Positions 33,609 to 43,503 are shown, numbered from the stretch's first letter. The stretch: DNA of 64,000 nt from Rhizobium oryzicola (GCF_030504645.1 NZ_JAUKWQ010000001.1:248001-312000); one strand, 5' to 3'. Program-made: numbers and translations. Notes: a model not told the origin generated them from the sequence alone.

Positions 33609-34700
33609 TCAGTCTCCGTCCGAGAAGGAGAAGCCGGCGGTGAGGCCCAGATTGCCGCCGAGATCGTCATTATAGAGCAGCACGAGATCGCGACTATCAG
33701 CGAGGAGGGCGTCCAGCTTGTTCTTCTGGCCCGTGTCTTTCGCCGCCTCTTCGAGGTTTGGATTGATCTCGGCTGCCTTGTTGGAGAGCGAGGCGAGATA
33801 GACGTCGATCGAATTGAAGATCCAGATCTGACCGGGCCGCAGCAGATCCTTGAGGCCCGAGGCGTGCACGAGGCGGCGCATTCCCTCCAGGTTCTCCTTG
33901 AATACCACCCAGGTCAGGCCTGAGCGCCAGAACAGCGCCTGCTTGGGATAGACCGGGTTGTCGCCGCCTTTGTAGAAGGTTTCCAGCCTCTGGTCGCGCA
34001 GCGTCTCCGTGCCATGCACCAGAAGGCCCAGCACCTCCGTCAGCGCCTCATGGCCGTTGCGATAGAGCGGGTTTTCTGGACCGGGGGTTTTCCAGGCCCG
34101 CTGGATCCCATCAGGCGCGTCCCACTGGCTGGCAAGGTCACCTGCAACGCGCTGAAGGTTTGTCGCCACAGCCTGACCGTAAAGGCAGCGAAAGCCGTTG
34201 GCGCTCTTGGTCAACTGCTCTGCATCGGTGCCGTAGAGCACATATTCCAGCGCCGTCAGGCCCTGCACGCCGACGCTTTTGCCGGCAAGCGTGCTCGCCT
34301 GCGTGGCGCCTGGGTCCTGCTGTGTCAGAAGCGTTTGGGTCTGCTTGAGGCCCGTGCCCTTGCGGTCGGGGTAGTAGAGAATGCGCTCGAAGCGGTTGTC
34401 CTCGATGACGGGCCCGACGCGGACGATCTCGATCCGCGCCCAGCTTCGTGCCGTGTCGGCAAAGGCTGTCTTGGCACTTTCGAGATGATCTGCGGAGGGT
34501 GTCGCGCAAAGCGCCGCCATGGCTTCCTGCACGCGGCCCGCCTGAGCTGCAAAATCGCGATAGCCTGGGCGGATCACCTCATCAACCACATGCGTCATCA
34601 CGGAGCGTGCGGCTTCCTCGGAAATCGCGGGCGCGGCCTCCTGCGCCAGCGCGGGTGCGGCAAAGAGCAGGGTGGAAAGAAGTGTGAAGGACAGGCGCAT
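33609..34700 (-). CDS. Imelysin-family periplasmic protein lacking the HxxE histidine
   Basis: A 363-residue imelysin/insulin-cleaving-peptidase family protein with a Sec signal peptide (MRLSFTLLSTLLFAAPALAQ). The helical bundle is recognised from VTHVVDEVIRPGYRDFAAQA, RVGPVIEDNRFERILYYPDR and WRSGLTWVVFKENLEGMRR. Where imelysins usually carry Gly-x-His-x-x-Glu, this one reads GLTALEYVLYGTD: the Glu is kept but the His is replaced by Thr. It therefore probably does not bind metal at that site in the same way as the operon's other imelysin. Its ATG overlaps the preceding stop by one base (TGATG). Confidence 0.88.
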   Translation of the reverse strand: MRLSFTLLSTLLFAAPALAQEAAPAISEEAARSVMTHVVDEVIRPGYRDFAAQAGRVQEAMAALCATPSADHLESAKTAFADTARSWARIEIVRVGPVIEDNRFERILYYPDRKGTGLKQTQTLLTQQDPGATQASTLAGKSVGVQGLTALEYVLYGTDAEQLTKSANGFRCLYGQAVATNLQRVAGDLASQWDAPDGIQRAWKTPGPENPLYRNGHEALTEVLGLLVHGTETLRDQRLETFYKGGDNPVYPKQALFWRSGLTWVVFKENLEGMRRLVHASGLKDLLRPGQIWIFNSIDVYLASLSNKAAEINPNLEEAAKDTGQKNKLDALLADSRDLVLLYNDDLGGNLGLTAGFSFSDGD

Positions 34701-36232
34701 CAGAGCGACTCCAGAAAAGTGATAAGCGCCGCCCGGTCTTGGGGCCCAAGGGCGGCAAAGGCGTTGCGGGCTTTCTCCGCCTCACCACCATGCCAGAGAA
34801 TGGCTTCGGTCAGGTTGCGGGCGCGCCCATCATGCAGGAAGAAACTATGGCCGCTGACGGTGCGGGTCAAACCGATCCCCCAGAGCGGCGAGGTGCGCCA
34901 TTCGCGACCGCTTGCTTCGCCCACCGCCTGCCCGTCTGCCAGACCCTCGCCCATGTCGTGCAGCAGGAAATCCGAATAGGGCCAGATCAGCTGGAAGGCG
35001 AGCGCCGGGTCCGGCGTATCGCGGCGCGTCACATATTTCGGCACATGGCAGGAGGCGCAGCCGGCCGCGTAGAAGGCGGCCTTGCCCTTCAGCACAACAG
35101 GGTCATCCACCTTGCGACGCACAGGCACGGCCAGATGCTGGGAGTAGAAGGTGACGAGGTCAAGCACCGGGTCCGGCGCTTCGGTGTCACCGAGACGCTG
35201 CTGCACGCCGTTGGCCATTGCCAGACAAGCGGCTTCGGCGGCGGTGCAGTCGCCGTAAGGGTTCGGGCGGTCCGGCGTGGAAATGCCCATGTCGCCGGAA
35301 AAGGCGCCAGCCGACTGGTCTCGCACAGACGCATTCTGTGCCTTGAAGCCGAAGCGCCCAAGGGTCAGTTGTCCGGTGCGGTGGTCGCGCACGAGTGCCG
35401 GATGGCCGTTTATGCCTTGTCCTTCCGCCTTCTGGCGTACGGCATGGCCGAGAATGTCAGCCTCATCGATCGCCTCGATCAACCCCATGCCGATCATCGG
35501 TGGCGCGACGCGTGGCGAAAGCGTGGTGTCGGGGTCAAGCGGCCCGTAGGCGAGATCGGAGACGGAATAGCTGGGCTTTCTCAAGGTCACCTGCTCTCCA
35601 CCGGCAAGTGTCACCACCTGCTCCTCGTAGCGGATCTGCATATGGCCTTCGGCCTTCAGGCCGGGAACGGCGAGATCCTGCAATTGCTCGCCATAGATGG
35701 AATCGGGAAAATTCAGCGCTTCGTGGCGGCTCACGGCCTCGCGTTCGGCTTCGGTGCGGGCCGGTCGCGCCAGCCGCAGGAACATGGAAACCGCATCCGC
35801 CTTGCCCTCCGGCGGAGAGCCGCGTCCGTCGCGGCCATGACAGCTCATGCAGGAGCGGGCGTTATAGAGCGGACCAAGACCATCCGAGGCCTGCGTGGAA
35901 GAGGGCGCCGCCACCCAAAGCTTGCCGAACAGGGCATTGCCCAGATGAAAGCGTTCCTGGTCTTCGAAAGAAAGGGTGGAGGAGGGATGCGAAAAGGCAT
36001 CCTGATCAGGACGTGCATCACTGGTTGCGCCACCGCCGGACATGGCCTCATAGGCTTCCGCCTTGGCAAAGTCAGTGGCGGGTCGGGTCACCGCTTCCAC
36101 GCGCGCCATATCGGCAGGTGAAAGATCACTGCGCGTTGCGCGCAAAAGGGCATCCCCGCTTGCGGCGACAAGCGGCAGCAAAGTGATCAGCCCTGAAAGT
36201 GCGGGCAGAAGAAAGGCTCTGGCCTTGGTCAT
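34700..36232 (-). CDS. Di-heme oxidoreductase (DHOR, COG3488)
   Basis: A 510-residue secreted c-type cytochrome of the di-heme oxidoredutase/thiol-oxidoreductase-like family. Two heme-binding motifs are present: CMSCH at about residues 128-132 and CASCH at about 392-396. A signal segment is at the N-terminus (MTKARAFLLPALSGLITLLP). Other landmarks are YEEQVVTLAGGEQVTLRKPS, GMGLIEAIDEADIL and FFLHDGRARNLTEAILWHGG. ATG at 36232 is chosen since 13 upstream codons show no signal pattern. These proteins recur between two imelysins and are iron-regulated in several bacteria; the electron donor and acceptor are unknown. Confidence 0.9.
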   Translation of the reverse strand: MTKARAFLLPALSGLITLLPLVAASGDALLRATRSDLSPADMARVEAVTRPATDFAKAEAYEAMSGGGATSDARPDQDAFSHPSSTLSFEDQERFHLGNALFGKLWVAAPSSTQASDGLGPLYNARSCMSCHGRDGRGSPPEGKADAVSMFLRLARPARTEAEREAVSRHEALNFPDSIYGEQLQDLAVPGLKAEGHMQIRYEEQVVTLAGGEQVTLRKPSYSVSDLAYGPLDPDTTLSPRVAPPMIGMGLIEAIDEADILGHAVRQKAEGQGINGHPALVRDHRTGQLTLGRFGFKAQNASVRDQSAGAFSGDMGISTPDRPNPYGDCTAAEAACLAMANGVQQRLGDTEAPDPVLDLVTFYSQHLAVPVRRKVDDPVVLKGKAAFYAAGCASCHVPKYVTRRDTPDPALAFQLIWPYSDFLLHDMGEGLADGQAVGEASGREWRTSPLWGIGLTRTVSGHSFFLHDGRARNLTEAILWHGGEAEKARNAFAALGPQDRAALITFLESL

Positions 36233-36276
36233 GGAAAAAGGCGGCTGCACCTGTCGGCCAGCCGCCCGCACCTCGC

Positions 36277-37557
36277 TTACTTGAAGACGGCCTTGGGGTC
36301 GTCAAGGCTCTTGGAGCCTTCAATCTTCACCTGGCCGACATCGAGCGCCGCAATCACCCGCTGGATGCTCTTGGTCTGGTCAACCAGTCCGTCAATGCCC
36401 TTCTGCACGACGGCGTTACCCTCGGTATTGCCTTCGCCGATCATCTGATCATAGGCCTCGACAGTCTTGGCGCGGTTGGCAATGGCGTTCATGGCGGCCA
36501 GCGTCGCGTCGAGCTTGGCGGTCATTTCCTTGTCCAGCGCCGGGTCCTTCTGCTTCACGAGATCAGAGAGCGAGGGGCCGGTGAGCGTCTTGCCGTTCAC
36601 GCGAGTGTAGGTGCCGTTATAGGCAGAAGCGATGCCGATGGCGTCATTCAGATGTGAGGCATGCGTATTGTCGGAGAAGCAATCATGCTCTTCTTCGGGA
36701 TCATGCAGCAGAAGGCCAAGCTTCATGCGCTCGCCCGCCAGCTCGCCATAGGAGAGCGAACCCATGCCGGTCAGGATAGCGGCAAGGCCTGCCTTCGGAT
36801 CAGCGGTCACGGCCTTGGTGGCTTCCCCCTTCTTGCTCCAGGCGGTTACCATCTCCTGCAGATCGGAGACCAGAAGCGTGGAGGCTGATTTCAGATACTG
36901 CGCCCGGCGGTCGCAATTGTCATGGGTGCAATGCGCCTTGTCGTAATCGGTATAGGGGCGTTCGCCCGCACCCGGGCCGGTGCCGTGCAGGTCCTGGCCC
37001 CAGAGCAGGAATTCGATGGCGTGATAGCCAGTCGCCACATTGGCTTCCACCTTGCCGGCCTCGTGCAGGCTGCGGAGAAACTTCGGCGTCAGCTTGGAGG
37101 CGTCGATCGTCTCGCCATTGATGGTGAGCTTCGGATGCGCGATGACGTTGGCGGTAAAGTAGGCGTTCTGGTCACTCTCAGTGCCATAGGAGGCATCGAC
37201 GTAGTCGATCAGGCCTTCATCCAGCGGCCAGGCATTTACCTTGCCTTCCCACTCGTCGACGATCGGGTTGCCGAAGCGGTAGACTTCCGACTGCTGGTAG
37301 GGAACGCGCGCGGCAATCCAGGCCTGACGTGCTGCGATCAGTGTCTTTTCGGAGGGCTTTGCGATCAACGCGTTGATGGCCTTGTCGAGCGCCTTCGCCG
37401 TGATCAGCGAATCCTCATACTTCGCATGTGCCAGTTCGGCATAATGCGTGAGCACCGCCTTGGCAGTGATTTCGGCGGCCTCGGCCTTCGTGACGGTGAA
37501 AGCCGCCGAGGTGGCGAAAAGCGCCATGGCGGCGCCGAGAACGGTCTTGCGGATCAT
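36277..37557 (-). CDS. Imelysin-family iron-regulated protein (IrpA-like)
   Basis: A 426-residue imelysin. A Sec signal peptide is at the N-terminus (MIRKTVLGAAMALFATSAAF, cleavage near KAEA-AE). The metal-associated motif is intact: GYHAIEFLLWG with His179 and Glu182. Further family segments are KTLIAARQAWIAARVPYQQS and GERMKLGLLLHDPEEEHDCF. The start at 37557 is set by AGGAGGG, 5 bases upstream. This is the first gene of the operon followed by DHOR, the second imelysin and DUF1513; an Irr-box-like site lies 73 bases upstream. A role in periplasmic iron or heme uptake is likely but inferred. Confidence 0.9.
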   Translation of the reverse strand: MIRKTVLGAAMALFATSAAFTVTKAEAAEITAKAVLTHYAELAHAKYEDSLITAKALDKAINALIAKPSEKTLIAARQAWIAARVPYQQSEVYRFGNPIVDEWEGKVNAWPLDEGLIDYVDASYGTESDQNAYFTANVIAHPKLTINGETIDASKLTPKFLRSLHEAGKVEANVATGYHAIEFLLWGQDLHGTGPGAGERPYTDYDKAHCTHDNCDRRAQYLKSASTLLVSDLQEMVTAWSKKGEATKAVTADPKAGLAAILTGMGSLSYGELAGERMKLGLLLHDPEEEHDCFSDNTHASHLNDAIGIASAYNGTYTRVNGKTLTGPSLSDLVKQKDPALDKEMTAKLDATLAAMNAIANRAKTVEAYDQMIGEGNTEGNAVVQKGIDGLVDQTKSIQRVIAALDVGQVKIEGSKSLDDPKAVFK

Positions 37558-37629
37558 TGTCCCTCCTGCATGAGTAGACCTCATGCGGCAGGTCATGGCG
37601 CAATTTAAAACTTGTGTCAAACAGTATAG

Positions 37630-37646
37630 TTTAGAACGTTTCCATC
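37630..37646 (-). promoter_or_regulatory. Irr-box (ICE)-like site before the imelysin operon
   Basis: On the plus strand TTTAGAACGTTTC is seen at 37630-37642. The published iron-control element is TTTAGAANNNTTCTAAA; here the left half and TTC match perfectly while the last four bases (CATC) do not. It lies 73 bases upstream of the imelysin start, a sensible distance for control by Irr (or RirA-related iron regulation). Confidence 0.5.
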
Positions 37647-37687
37647 ATTCTTGTCGGATTTGGCAAACGTCAAAACCCGTGCGCGGA

Positions 37688-38968
37688 TCAGCCCTCGCGC
37701 TGCATGCGGCAGAAGAAGAAGCCGTCCGTATCGGTCGTTGCCGGCGTCAATGTCAGCGTGGAACCGTCAGGTGAATGCGGCTTCGGCGCCGCCGCGCCAA
37801 AGCAGGCGGTCCAATCATCCAGGACAGGCTTGATGGAAAATTCCGGATGCTCGTCACAGAACCGGCGTACCTGCTGGTCGTTCTCTTCCGGCAGAACGGA
37901 ACAGGTCACATAGACCAGCGTGCCGCCGGGGCGCACATAGGCCGAGGCCTTGGTCAGTGCGTCGATCTGCTGGGCGGTGCGTTCCTCAATTGTGCGCGGC
38001 GTCAGGCGCCATTTGGTATCCGGGCGCCGCCGCCAGGTGCCGGTGCCCGTGCAGGGTGCATCGACCAGCACTGTATCCAGTCTGCCTTCCAGGTTCACCA
38101 GATCGCGCGGATGGTCATGCACCTGCACATTGCGCGTGCCAGCGCGGCGCAGCCGCTCGATGATAGGCGCCAACCGCTTGCGGTCGGCGTCATAGGCATG
38201 GATCTGGCCCTTGTTATGCATGGCCGCCGAAAGCGCCAGCGTCTTGCCGCCGCCGCCTGCACAGTAATCGAGAACCTGTGTGCCTTCCGCAGGACGAATG
38301 AGATCGGAAACGATCTGCGATCCCTCGTCCTGCACCTCGAACCATCCCTTTTCGAAGGAAACTTCAGCGGTGACGTTCGGGAGACGGGACGGTCCTGTCC
38401 CTGCGGGAATGCGGATACCGTTCGGCGTGATGGGCGAAGGCATGGCACCGGAGCGATCCAACGCCTTCACCACCTTGTCGCGGTTGGCCTTCAGCGTGTT
38501 GGCGCGCAGATCCAGTGTCGGGCGCGTTGCCATGCCTTGTGCTTCGGCCAGCCAGTTGTCACCGAAGAAGGCTTGGAAGGAAGGCTGCACCCAATCCGGC
38601 AGGTCACCCTGCACATGCAGGGGCGCATCGGAAAGATTGCGGGCGGCAAGCGCCGAAAGATCCGGTGCCTCTGGCGCGAACTTGTCGTCGGAAAGTTCCG
38701 CGGCAAGCGTCTCCGACGAATAGCCCCACTGGCGCAGCAATACCGCATAGACCAGAGCAGTCTCGGATTCGCTGTCCATCAGCCAGGCATGGGAGAGACG
38801 CATGCGAAGCGCGTCATAGACGAGGTTGCCGATGGCGGCCCGGTCACCCGACCCCGCGAAGCGATGGGAAAGGCCCCAATCCTTCAACGCATCCGCGACA
38901 GGGCGCTTGCGCGCTTCGATATCGGTCAGCACCTCGATGGCTGCCGCCATCCGTCCGCCCAGTCGCAT
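37688..38968 (-). CDS. RsmB-family RNA (cytosine-5)-methyltransferase
   Basis: A 426-residue SAM-dependent rRNA methyltransferase of the Sun/RsmB (NOL1/NOP2) family. The N-terminus has a short NusB-like helical part (IEVLTDIEARKRPVADALKD). The catalytic part shows motif I (LDYCAGGGGKTLALSAAM), the DAPCTGTGTWRRRPDTKWRL segment with one key Cys, and YVTCSVLPEEN with the catalytic Cys. It probably methylates 16S rRNA C967. Length is normal. There is no regulatory site in the gap to the divergent imelysin, whose promoter region it faces. Confidence 0.92.
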   Translation of the reverse strand: MRLGGRMAAAIEVLTDIEARKRPVADALKDWGLSHRFAGSGDRAAIGNLVYDALRMRLSHAWLMDSESETALVYAVLLRQWGYSSETLAAELSDDKFAPEAPDLSALAARNLSDAPLHVQGDLPDWVQPSFQAFFGDNWLAEAQGMATRPTLDLRANTLKANRDKVVKALDRSGAMPSPITPNGIRIPAGTGPSRLPNVTAEVSFEKGWFEVQDEGSQIVSDLIRPAEGTQVLDYCAGGGGKTLALSAAMHNKGQIHAYDADRKRLAPIIERLRRAGTRNVQVHDHPRDLVNLEGRLDTVLVDAPCTGTGTWRRRPDTKWRLTPRTIEERTAQQIDALTKASAYVRPGGTLVYVTCSVLPEENDQQVRRFCDEHPEFSIKPVLDDWTACFGAAAPKPHSPDGSTLTLTPATTDTDGFFFCRMQREG

Positions 38969-39039
38969 AGGCTTTATCTCTCCGTTGGTTCAAGCCCGCG
39001 TGTAACCGCGATCAGGCTCAAGGGCAAGTCTTGCCGACT

Positions 39040-39429
39040 TTAGCCGAGAACCTCGTAGCAAACCTGGGCGGTGCCGGAAGCAACCATGCCGATGTTCTGC
39101 GCGGCGGCCTTGGAGAGATCGAGAACGCGACCGCGGATGAACGGGCCGCGATCGTTGACGCGAACAATGACACTCTTGCCATTGCGCTTGTTGGTAACCT
39201 TCAGCTTGGTGCCGAAGCCGAGAGAGCGGTGAGCCGCAGTCAAATTCGTCGGGTTCATCCGTTCGCCGGATGCTGTCCTGGTGTAATCCGAATACCAGGA
39301 GGCGCCACCACAACCGGGCGCAGCATTGGCTTCAGCGGAGGTCAGACATGCAAAAGTCGCGAGGGCGACAGCGGCGAAGGTAGAGCGTCGAACAAACTTC
39401 AAATCGTAAAGTCCCCTGTGGAAAGGCAT
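39040..39429 (-). CDS. RlpA-like double-psi beta-barrel protein
   Basis: A 129-residue secreted septal-ring lytic transglycosylase of the RlpA type, minimal form with only the double-psi barrel. A signal peptide precedes the mature GCGGASWYS (FVRRSTFAAVALATFACLTS, cleavage around ANA-AP). The barrel reads RTASGERMNPTNLTAAHRSL, KVTNKRNGKSVIVRVNDRGP and GRVLDLSKAAAQNIGM, including the conserved His, the VNDRGP loop and the Asp used in peptidoglycan-glycan cleavage. There is no SPOR domain. Regulation and partner unknown. Confidence 0.88.
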   Translation of the reverse strand: MPFHRGLYDLKFVRRSTFAAVALATFACLTSAEANAAPGCGGASWYSDYTRTASGERMNPTNLTAAHRSLGFGTKLKVTNKRNGKSVIVRVNDRGPFIRGRVLDLSKAAAQNIGMVASGTAQVCYEVLG

Positions 39430-39796
39430 GCACTTGCGTGCGGCGGGGCTAAAGCGCGGCCAAAAAAGGCGAAAACGTGGGGTTTGTGATCACGCAATGT
39501 TACATCCATTAACATTCGTGATTAAAGCCGGCTAACGATCAGCGGCCTCGTAGTTAGAAGAAATTCAAAAGAATCAGTAGGAAAACGGAAAAGCGTTCCG
39601 GGTGGAATCGCAATGGTGAATCGATCACAAAAATCGCAGAAAAAATTTTATCGTCGGGACGATTCTGCTGCCCATTTTGCGGAAAAAATGTGATGCCTTG
39701 TCTCAATCGTTAAGAAAGAATGACCGACAAGGTGGCTAAGGATGGAATTTTCACCCGATCGGGTGGTGTGCCGGATCGGGATTCAAGGCCCGCATT
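39430..39796. other. Gap between RlpA-like and SDR genes
   Basis: The 367 bases are AT-richer in 39480-39720, consistent with the rlpA-type promoter. A perfect 14-bp palindrome sits at 39752-39765. No gene is convincing; a 65-codon frame on the plus strand overlaps the end of the next gene and has no ribosome-binding site. Confidence 0.5.
39752..39765. repeat. 14-bp perfect palindrome
   Basis: CACCCGATCGGGTG reads the same on both strands and lies 31 bases beyond the end of the SDR gene. It could be a terminator core without U-tract or a binding site. Confidence 0.5.
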
Positions 39797-40669
39797 TCAG
39801 CCTTTCCAGCCGCCGCTTTCCCACATCTGGCTGAGTGAAACTCGGTATTCCGGGAACAGGAATGAAAACCCCAGGTTGCGCAGCTTCTCATTCGAGACGC
39901 GCTTGTTCTCGCCATAGAAGGAGCGTGCCATGGGTGACAGTTCGGCCGTCTCAAAGGCCTGTTCCGGCGGCGGCTCCACGCCCATCAGGCGCGCAGCTTC
40001 CGCGACCACATCCTGCGGCGGGGCGGGTTCATTGTCCGTTACATTGAAGATGCCGCCCAGCGAACGCCCAGCCAGAAACAGGCTTGCCGCGCCGATATCC
40101 TCCACGCGGATACGATTGAACACCTGGCCGGGCTTCACCAGACGCCGTGCCGTGCCCTGTGCCAGATTCATGAAGCCGTTGCGCCCCGGACCATAGATAC
40201 CGGATAGGCGCAGAATAGCGGTCGGCACACCGAGCTTTTTGCCCGCCTCCATCCACGCCTCTTCTGCTGCCACACGCTCCACGGAACGGGCAGAGACTGG
40301 ACGGCACGGCGTCTCCTCCGTCACCCAACCGCCGCCATGATCGCCATAGACGCCAACGGTCGAGAGATATGCGATCCAGCGTAAAGAGGGGAATGCGGCG
40401 GCGAGATCTTCCCCGCAGAGATTGAGCAGCGGATCACCTGCCTGCCCGGGCGCGATCGATTGCACCAGATGCGTTGTCTCTGCCATCGCAGCCTTGAGTG
40501 GCTCGGACAGGCTGAGGCCGTCGAAAACATGCGCCTTGATCCCCTGCGCCTCCAGAGAGGCAAGCTTTTCGGCGCTGCGGGTGGTGCCGGAAACCGTGCC
40601 GCCGGCTTTCCGTACCTCGGCTGCGATTGCCTGCCCGGAATAGCCCGCGCCAAAGATCATCATCTGCAT
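39797..40669 (-). CDS. NAD(P)-binding SDR, atypical (epimerase-like)
   Basis: A 290-residue extended/atypical SDR. The cofactor motif is [14 protein letters not shown], of the GxGxxG type with only weak agreement to classical SDRs, followed by [20 protein letters not shown] and [19 protein letters not shown]. The Tyr-x-x-x-Lys of standard SDRs is not found in the usual place. ATG at 40669 overlaps the QueG stop (40660-40662) by ten bases; a longer open frame to 40783 is internal to queG. Substrate unknown; it is usually annotated as a nucleoside-diphosphate-sugar epimerase. It is translationally coupled to queG. Confidence 0.8.
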   Translation of the reverse strand: MQMMIFGAGYSGQAIAAEVRKAGGTVSGTTRSAEKLASLEAQGIKAHVFDGLSLSEPLKAAMAETTHLVQSIAPGQAGDPLLNLCGEDLAAAFPSLRWIAYLSTVGVYGDHGGGWVTEETPCRPVSARSVERVAAEEAWMEAGKKLGVPTAILRLSGIYGPGRNGFMNLAQGTARRLVKPGQVFNRIRVEDIGAASLFLAGRSLGGIFNVTDNEPAPPQDVVAEAARLMGVEPPPEQAFETAELSPMARSFYGENKRVSNEKLRNLGFSFLFPEYRVSLSQMWESGGWKG

Positions 40670-41853
40670 AAGCTCGTCTCCGCGTCCTGCCATTCCTGTT
40701 CGACCAGTGGGTCTATATCCGCTTCGCGTCCTTTTGCCATGATCATGAACTCTTCCGCCGGCAGCAGCCTGGAAAGCGCCCACACCGCCATGGCCCGCAC
40801 CACCGCCGCCTGATCGCCGAGCAGTACGCGGCAGGGCTCGATCAGCGTCGCCTCGCCGGAATTGCCGGCCGCCATCAGCACATTGCGGACGAAGCGGTCC
40901 CGTCCGATGCGCTTGACCGGCGAGCCACTGAAAAAGCTGCGGAAGGCCGCATCATCCAGCGTCAGCAGAAAGGCGATGGAAGGCTCCTTCAGATCCTCGC
41001 GCGCCTTCAGCTTCATCTCCGAGGCTTCAGCTGCAAACTTGTTCCAGGGGCAGGCGGCGAGGCAATCGTCGCAGCCATAGATGCGATTGCCGATCAGGGG
41101 CCGGAACGCCCGGTCGATCGGCCCCTTGTGCTCGATCGTCAGGTAAGAAATGCAGCGCCGCGCATCGATCTGGTAGGGGGCTGGAAAGGCATCTGTCGGG
41201 CAGGCATCGAGACAGGCGCGGCAGGAGCCGCAATGGTCTCGTTCGGCTTCGTCGATCTCTAGTTCCGCCGTGGTGAACAGGCTGCCGAGAAAGAGCCAGG
41301 AGCCATGGCTGCGGGACACGAGATTGGTATGCTTGCCCTGCCAGCCGAGACCGGCTGCTGCCGCCAGCGGCTTTTCCATGACCGGCGCCGTATCGACGAA
41401 GACTTTGACATCCTCGCCGGCGCGGGCGGCAAAGCGGGTGGCAATCTCTTTCAGCCGACCCTTGATGACATCGTGATAATCGCGATTGCGGGCATAGACG
41501 GAGATGACGGCCTTGTCTCGCTTCGAGAGCAGCAGGCGCGGATCTTCCTCCGGACCGTAGTTCAGGCCGAACATCACGATGGAGCGCACTTCGCTCCACA
41601 GCACACGCGGGTCGCCGCGGCGCTCCTTCGTGTCCTCCATCCACTCCATGGTGCCGTGGCGTCCGGCCGCGACAAACTGGGCGAGGCGCATGGGTGCCTC
41701 TGGAATGGCGGTTGGAAGCGTGATGCGACAGAGATCGAAGCCCTGGGCCTGCGCCTCCTGGCGGATGAAGGCGGTCAGCTTGCGCCGACGCTCCGCCGCT
41801 TTGGGTGAGAGAGCGGAACCGTCAGCTGTCTGATCAGAAGTCGAGATCCGCAT
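40660..41853 (-). CDS. queG: Epoxyqueuosine reductase
   Basis: A 397-residue cobalamin- and iron-sulfur-dependent enzyme performing the last step of queuosine synthesis in tRNA. The B12-binding part shows [20 protein letters not shown] and [20 protein letters not shown]. Two 4Fe-4S motifs are clear: [16 protein letters not shown] and [13 protein letters not shown]. The C-terminal ~90 residues are a HEAT-like repeat ([20 protein letters not shown]). Its first codons overlap the end of the GST gene by 20 bases, so GST-queG-SDR form one coupled transcript. No other queuosine gene is in the window. Confidence 0.96.
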   Translation of the reverse strand: MRISTSDQTADGSALSPKAAERRRKLTAFIRQEAQAQGFDLCRITLPTAIPEAPMRLAQFVAAGRHGTMEWMEDTKERRGDPRVLWSEVRSIVMFGLNYGPEEDPRLLLSKRDKAVISVYARNRDYHDVIKGRLKEIATRFAARAGEDVKVFVDTAPVMEKPLAAAAGLGWQGKHTNLVSRSHGSWLFLGSLFTTAELEIDEAERDHCGSCRACLDACPTDAFPAPYQIDARRCISYLTIEHKGPIDRAFRPLIGNRIYGCDDCLAACPWNKFAAEASEMKLKAREDLKEPSIAFLLTLDDAAFRSFFSGSPVKRIGRDRFVRNVLMAAGNSGEATLIEPCRVLLGDQAAVVRAMAVWALSRLLPAEEFMIMAKGREADIDPLVEQEWQDAETSLCR

Positions 41854-42526
41854 AATGAGACACCGGCGTAATGCCGCGGATGCGCTCCGCCAGCAGCGGG
41901 CGGAACGAAGGCCGCGATTTCAGCCTCTGATACCATTCCTTGGCAATCGGTGTCTCCTGCCAATCGATTTCGCCGAGATAATCCATCACGGAGATGGAGG
42001 CGGCGGCTGCCAGATCGGCATAGGAAAGCCGCTCGCCCGCAAGCCAGGTGCGGGAACCGGCAAGCCATGAGAGATACTTCATGTGCTGGCGGATGTTGGC
42101 GCGCGAGGTCCGCAGCACCTTGGAATCCGGGGCGCCGCCGCCCTGGGCCGGCGTCATCTGCAGCTTGTAGACGCGCTCGCGCGTCAACGGCCGGGTGACG
42201 TCCTGTTCCATCTTCACCAGGAACCATTCCGTCAACCGGCGGATCTCGGCCCGCTGGAAGGGATCCTCCGCCAGAAGCCGTCGCTCGCGCTTCAGTACGC
42301 CATGAGTCTCATCCAGGAATTCGAGCAACACATTGGCGCCACTCAGCACCCGCATACTGTCATCCACATAGACAGGCAGGGTACCAGCGGGATTGAGCGC
42401 GAGAAACTCGCGCCGCTTTTCCCAGGTCTGCTCCTCGACCAGATCGGTTTGAAAACCATATTCGGCCAGAATGAGCCGGACGAACCTCGAAGCCGAGGAC
42501 ATGGGATGATGATACAGGGTTGGCAT
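41834..42526 (-). CDS. Glutathione S-transferase
   Basis: A 230-residue GST. The N-terminal thioredoxin-like domain reads [20 protein letters not shown] and [20 protein letters not shown] (the cis-Pro and the Ser that bind glutathione). The C-terminal helical domain ends [20 protein letters not shown], with the conserved N-capping Ser and Asp. The sequence agrees best with bacterial beta/theta-like GSTs, but no class is certain. The start at 42526 is near the uppP promoter. It leads a coupled unit with queG and the atypical SDR. Confidence 0.9.
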   Translation of the reverse strand: MPTLYHHPMSSASRFVRLILAEYGFQTDLVEEQTWEKRREFLALNPAGTLPVYVDDSMRVLSGANVLLEFLDETHGVLKRERRLLAEDPFQRAEIRRLTEWFLVKMEQDVTRPLTRERVYKLQMTPAQGGGAPDSKVLRTSRANIRQHMKYLSWLAGSRTWLAGERLSYADLAAAASISVMDYLGEIDWQETPIAKEWYQRLKSRPSFRPLLAERIRGITPVSHYADLDF

Positions 42527-42687
42527 CGATACTCGAACGTCACAATTGCTGTTATAAGCGGGAATCGGCCTGGATCACCAATGCCGGATTGTGGCCGACA
42601 TATGGCGGCTTGAGGTTTTGGTAAGGCCAAGACGCCGGAAATTCTCTTCTCACTATAGTTCTCATCACCGTTAATAAAGGATCAAGA

Positions 42688-43503
42688 ATGGCGGACCAGT
42701 CTATCGTCAGCGCCCTCGTGCTTGGATTGATCGAGGGGTTGACCGAATTCATCCCCGTTTCTTCGACCGCCCACGTGCTTCTGGCCGGGCATTTTCTGGG
42801 TTTCCAGTCTCCGGGCAATACCTTTGCCGTTCTGATTCAGCTGGGGGCAATCCTCGCCATCCTGCTTGTCTATTTCCAACGCTTGCTTGAGATCGCGCTG
42901 GCCCTGCCGAGCAGCGCCAAGGCGCGCCGCTTCGTGCTGACAGTGTTGATCGCCTTTCTGCCGGCCGCCGTCATCGGTGCCTTTGCGCATGGGTTCATCA
43001 AATCGGTACTGTTCGAAACGCCGATGCTGATCTGCGTGATGCTGATTGTCGGCGGTGTCATCCTGCTGGCCGTCGACCGGATGAAGTTCACACCGCGCTA
43101 TACGGACATCATGGACTATCCGCCGGCGCTTGCCTTCAAGATCGGCCTCTTCCAGTGCCTGGCCATGATCCCCGGCACCTCGCGTTCGGGCGCCACGATT
43201 GTCGGTTCGCTGCTGATGGGAACGGATAAGCGTTCGGCGGCGGAATTTTCCTTCTTCCTTGCCATGCCGACCATGCTCGGCGCCTTCGTGCTGGATCTCT
43301 ACAAGAACCGCAATGCATTGAGCTTCGACGATGCCGCATTGATCGGCGTCGGCTTCGTGGCCGCTTTCGTCACGGCGCTGTTCGTCGTCAGGTCTTTGCT
43401 GGATTTCGTCTCAAGCCGGGGATACGCGCCCTTTGCCTGGTGGCGCATTGGGGTCGGCATCGTTGGACTCGTCGCGCTTCTGGCGCAGAGGTCCGCGGGC
43501 TGA
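42688..43503 (+). CDS. uppP: Undecaprenyl-diphosphatase
   Basis: A 271-residue inner-membrane enzyme dephosphorylating undecaprenyl pyrophosphate so the lipid carrier can be recycled in peptidoglycan synthesis; it also confers bacitracin tolerance (BacA). Motifs seen are [20 protein letters not shown] and [17 protein letters not shown]. About eight hydrophobic segments follow. The length matches E. coli UppP (273). It is monocistronic. Confidence 0.97.
   Translation: MADQSIVSALVLGLIEGLTEFIPVSSTAHVLLAGHFLGFQSPGNTFAVLIQLGAILAILLVYFQRLLEIALALPSSAKARRFVLTVLIAFLPAAVIGAFAHGFIKSVLFETPMLICVMLIVGGVILLAVDRMKFTPRYTDIMDYPPALAFKIGLFQCLAMIPGTSRSGATIVGSLLMGTDKRSAAEFSFFLAMPTMLGAFVLDLYKNRNALSFDDAALIGVGFVAAFVTALFVVRSLLDFVSSRGYAPFAWWRIGVGIVGLVALLAQRSAG

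Noticed and set aside
39720-39917. 65-codon plus-strand frame near the SDR 3' end
   Set aside because: Overlaps a convincing minus-strand gene and lacks a ribosome-binding site.
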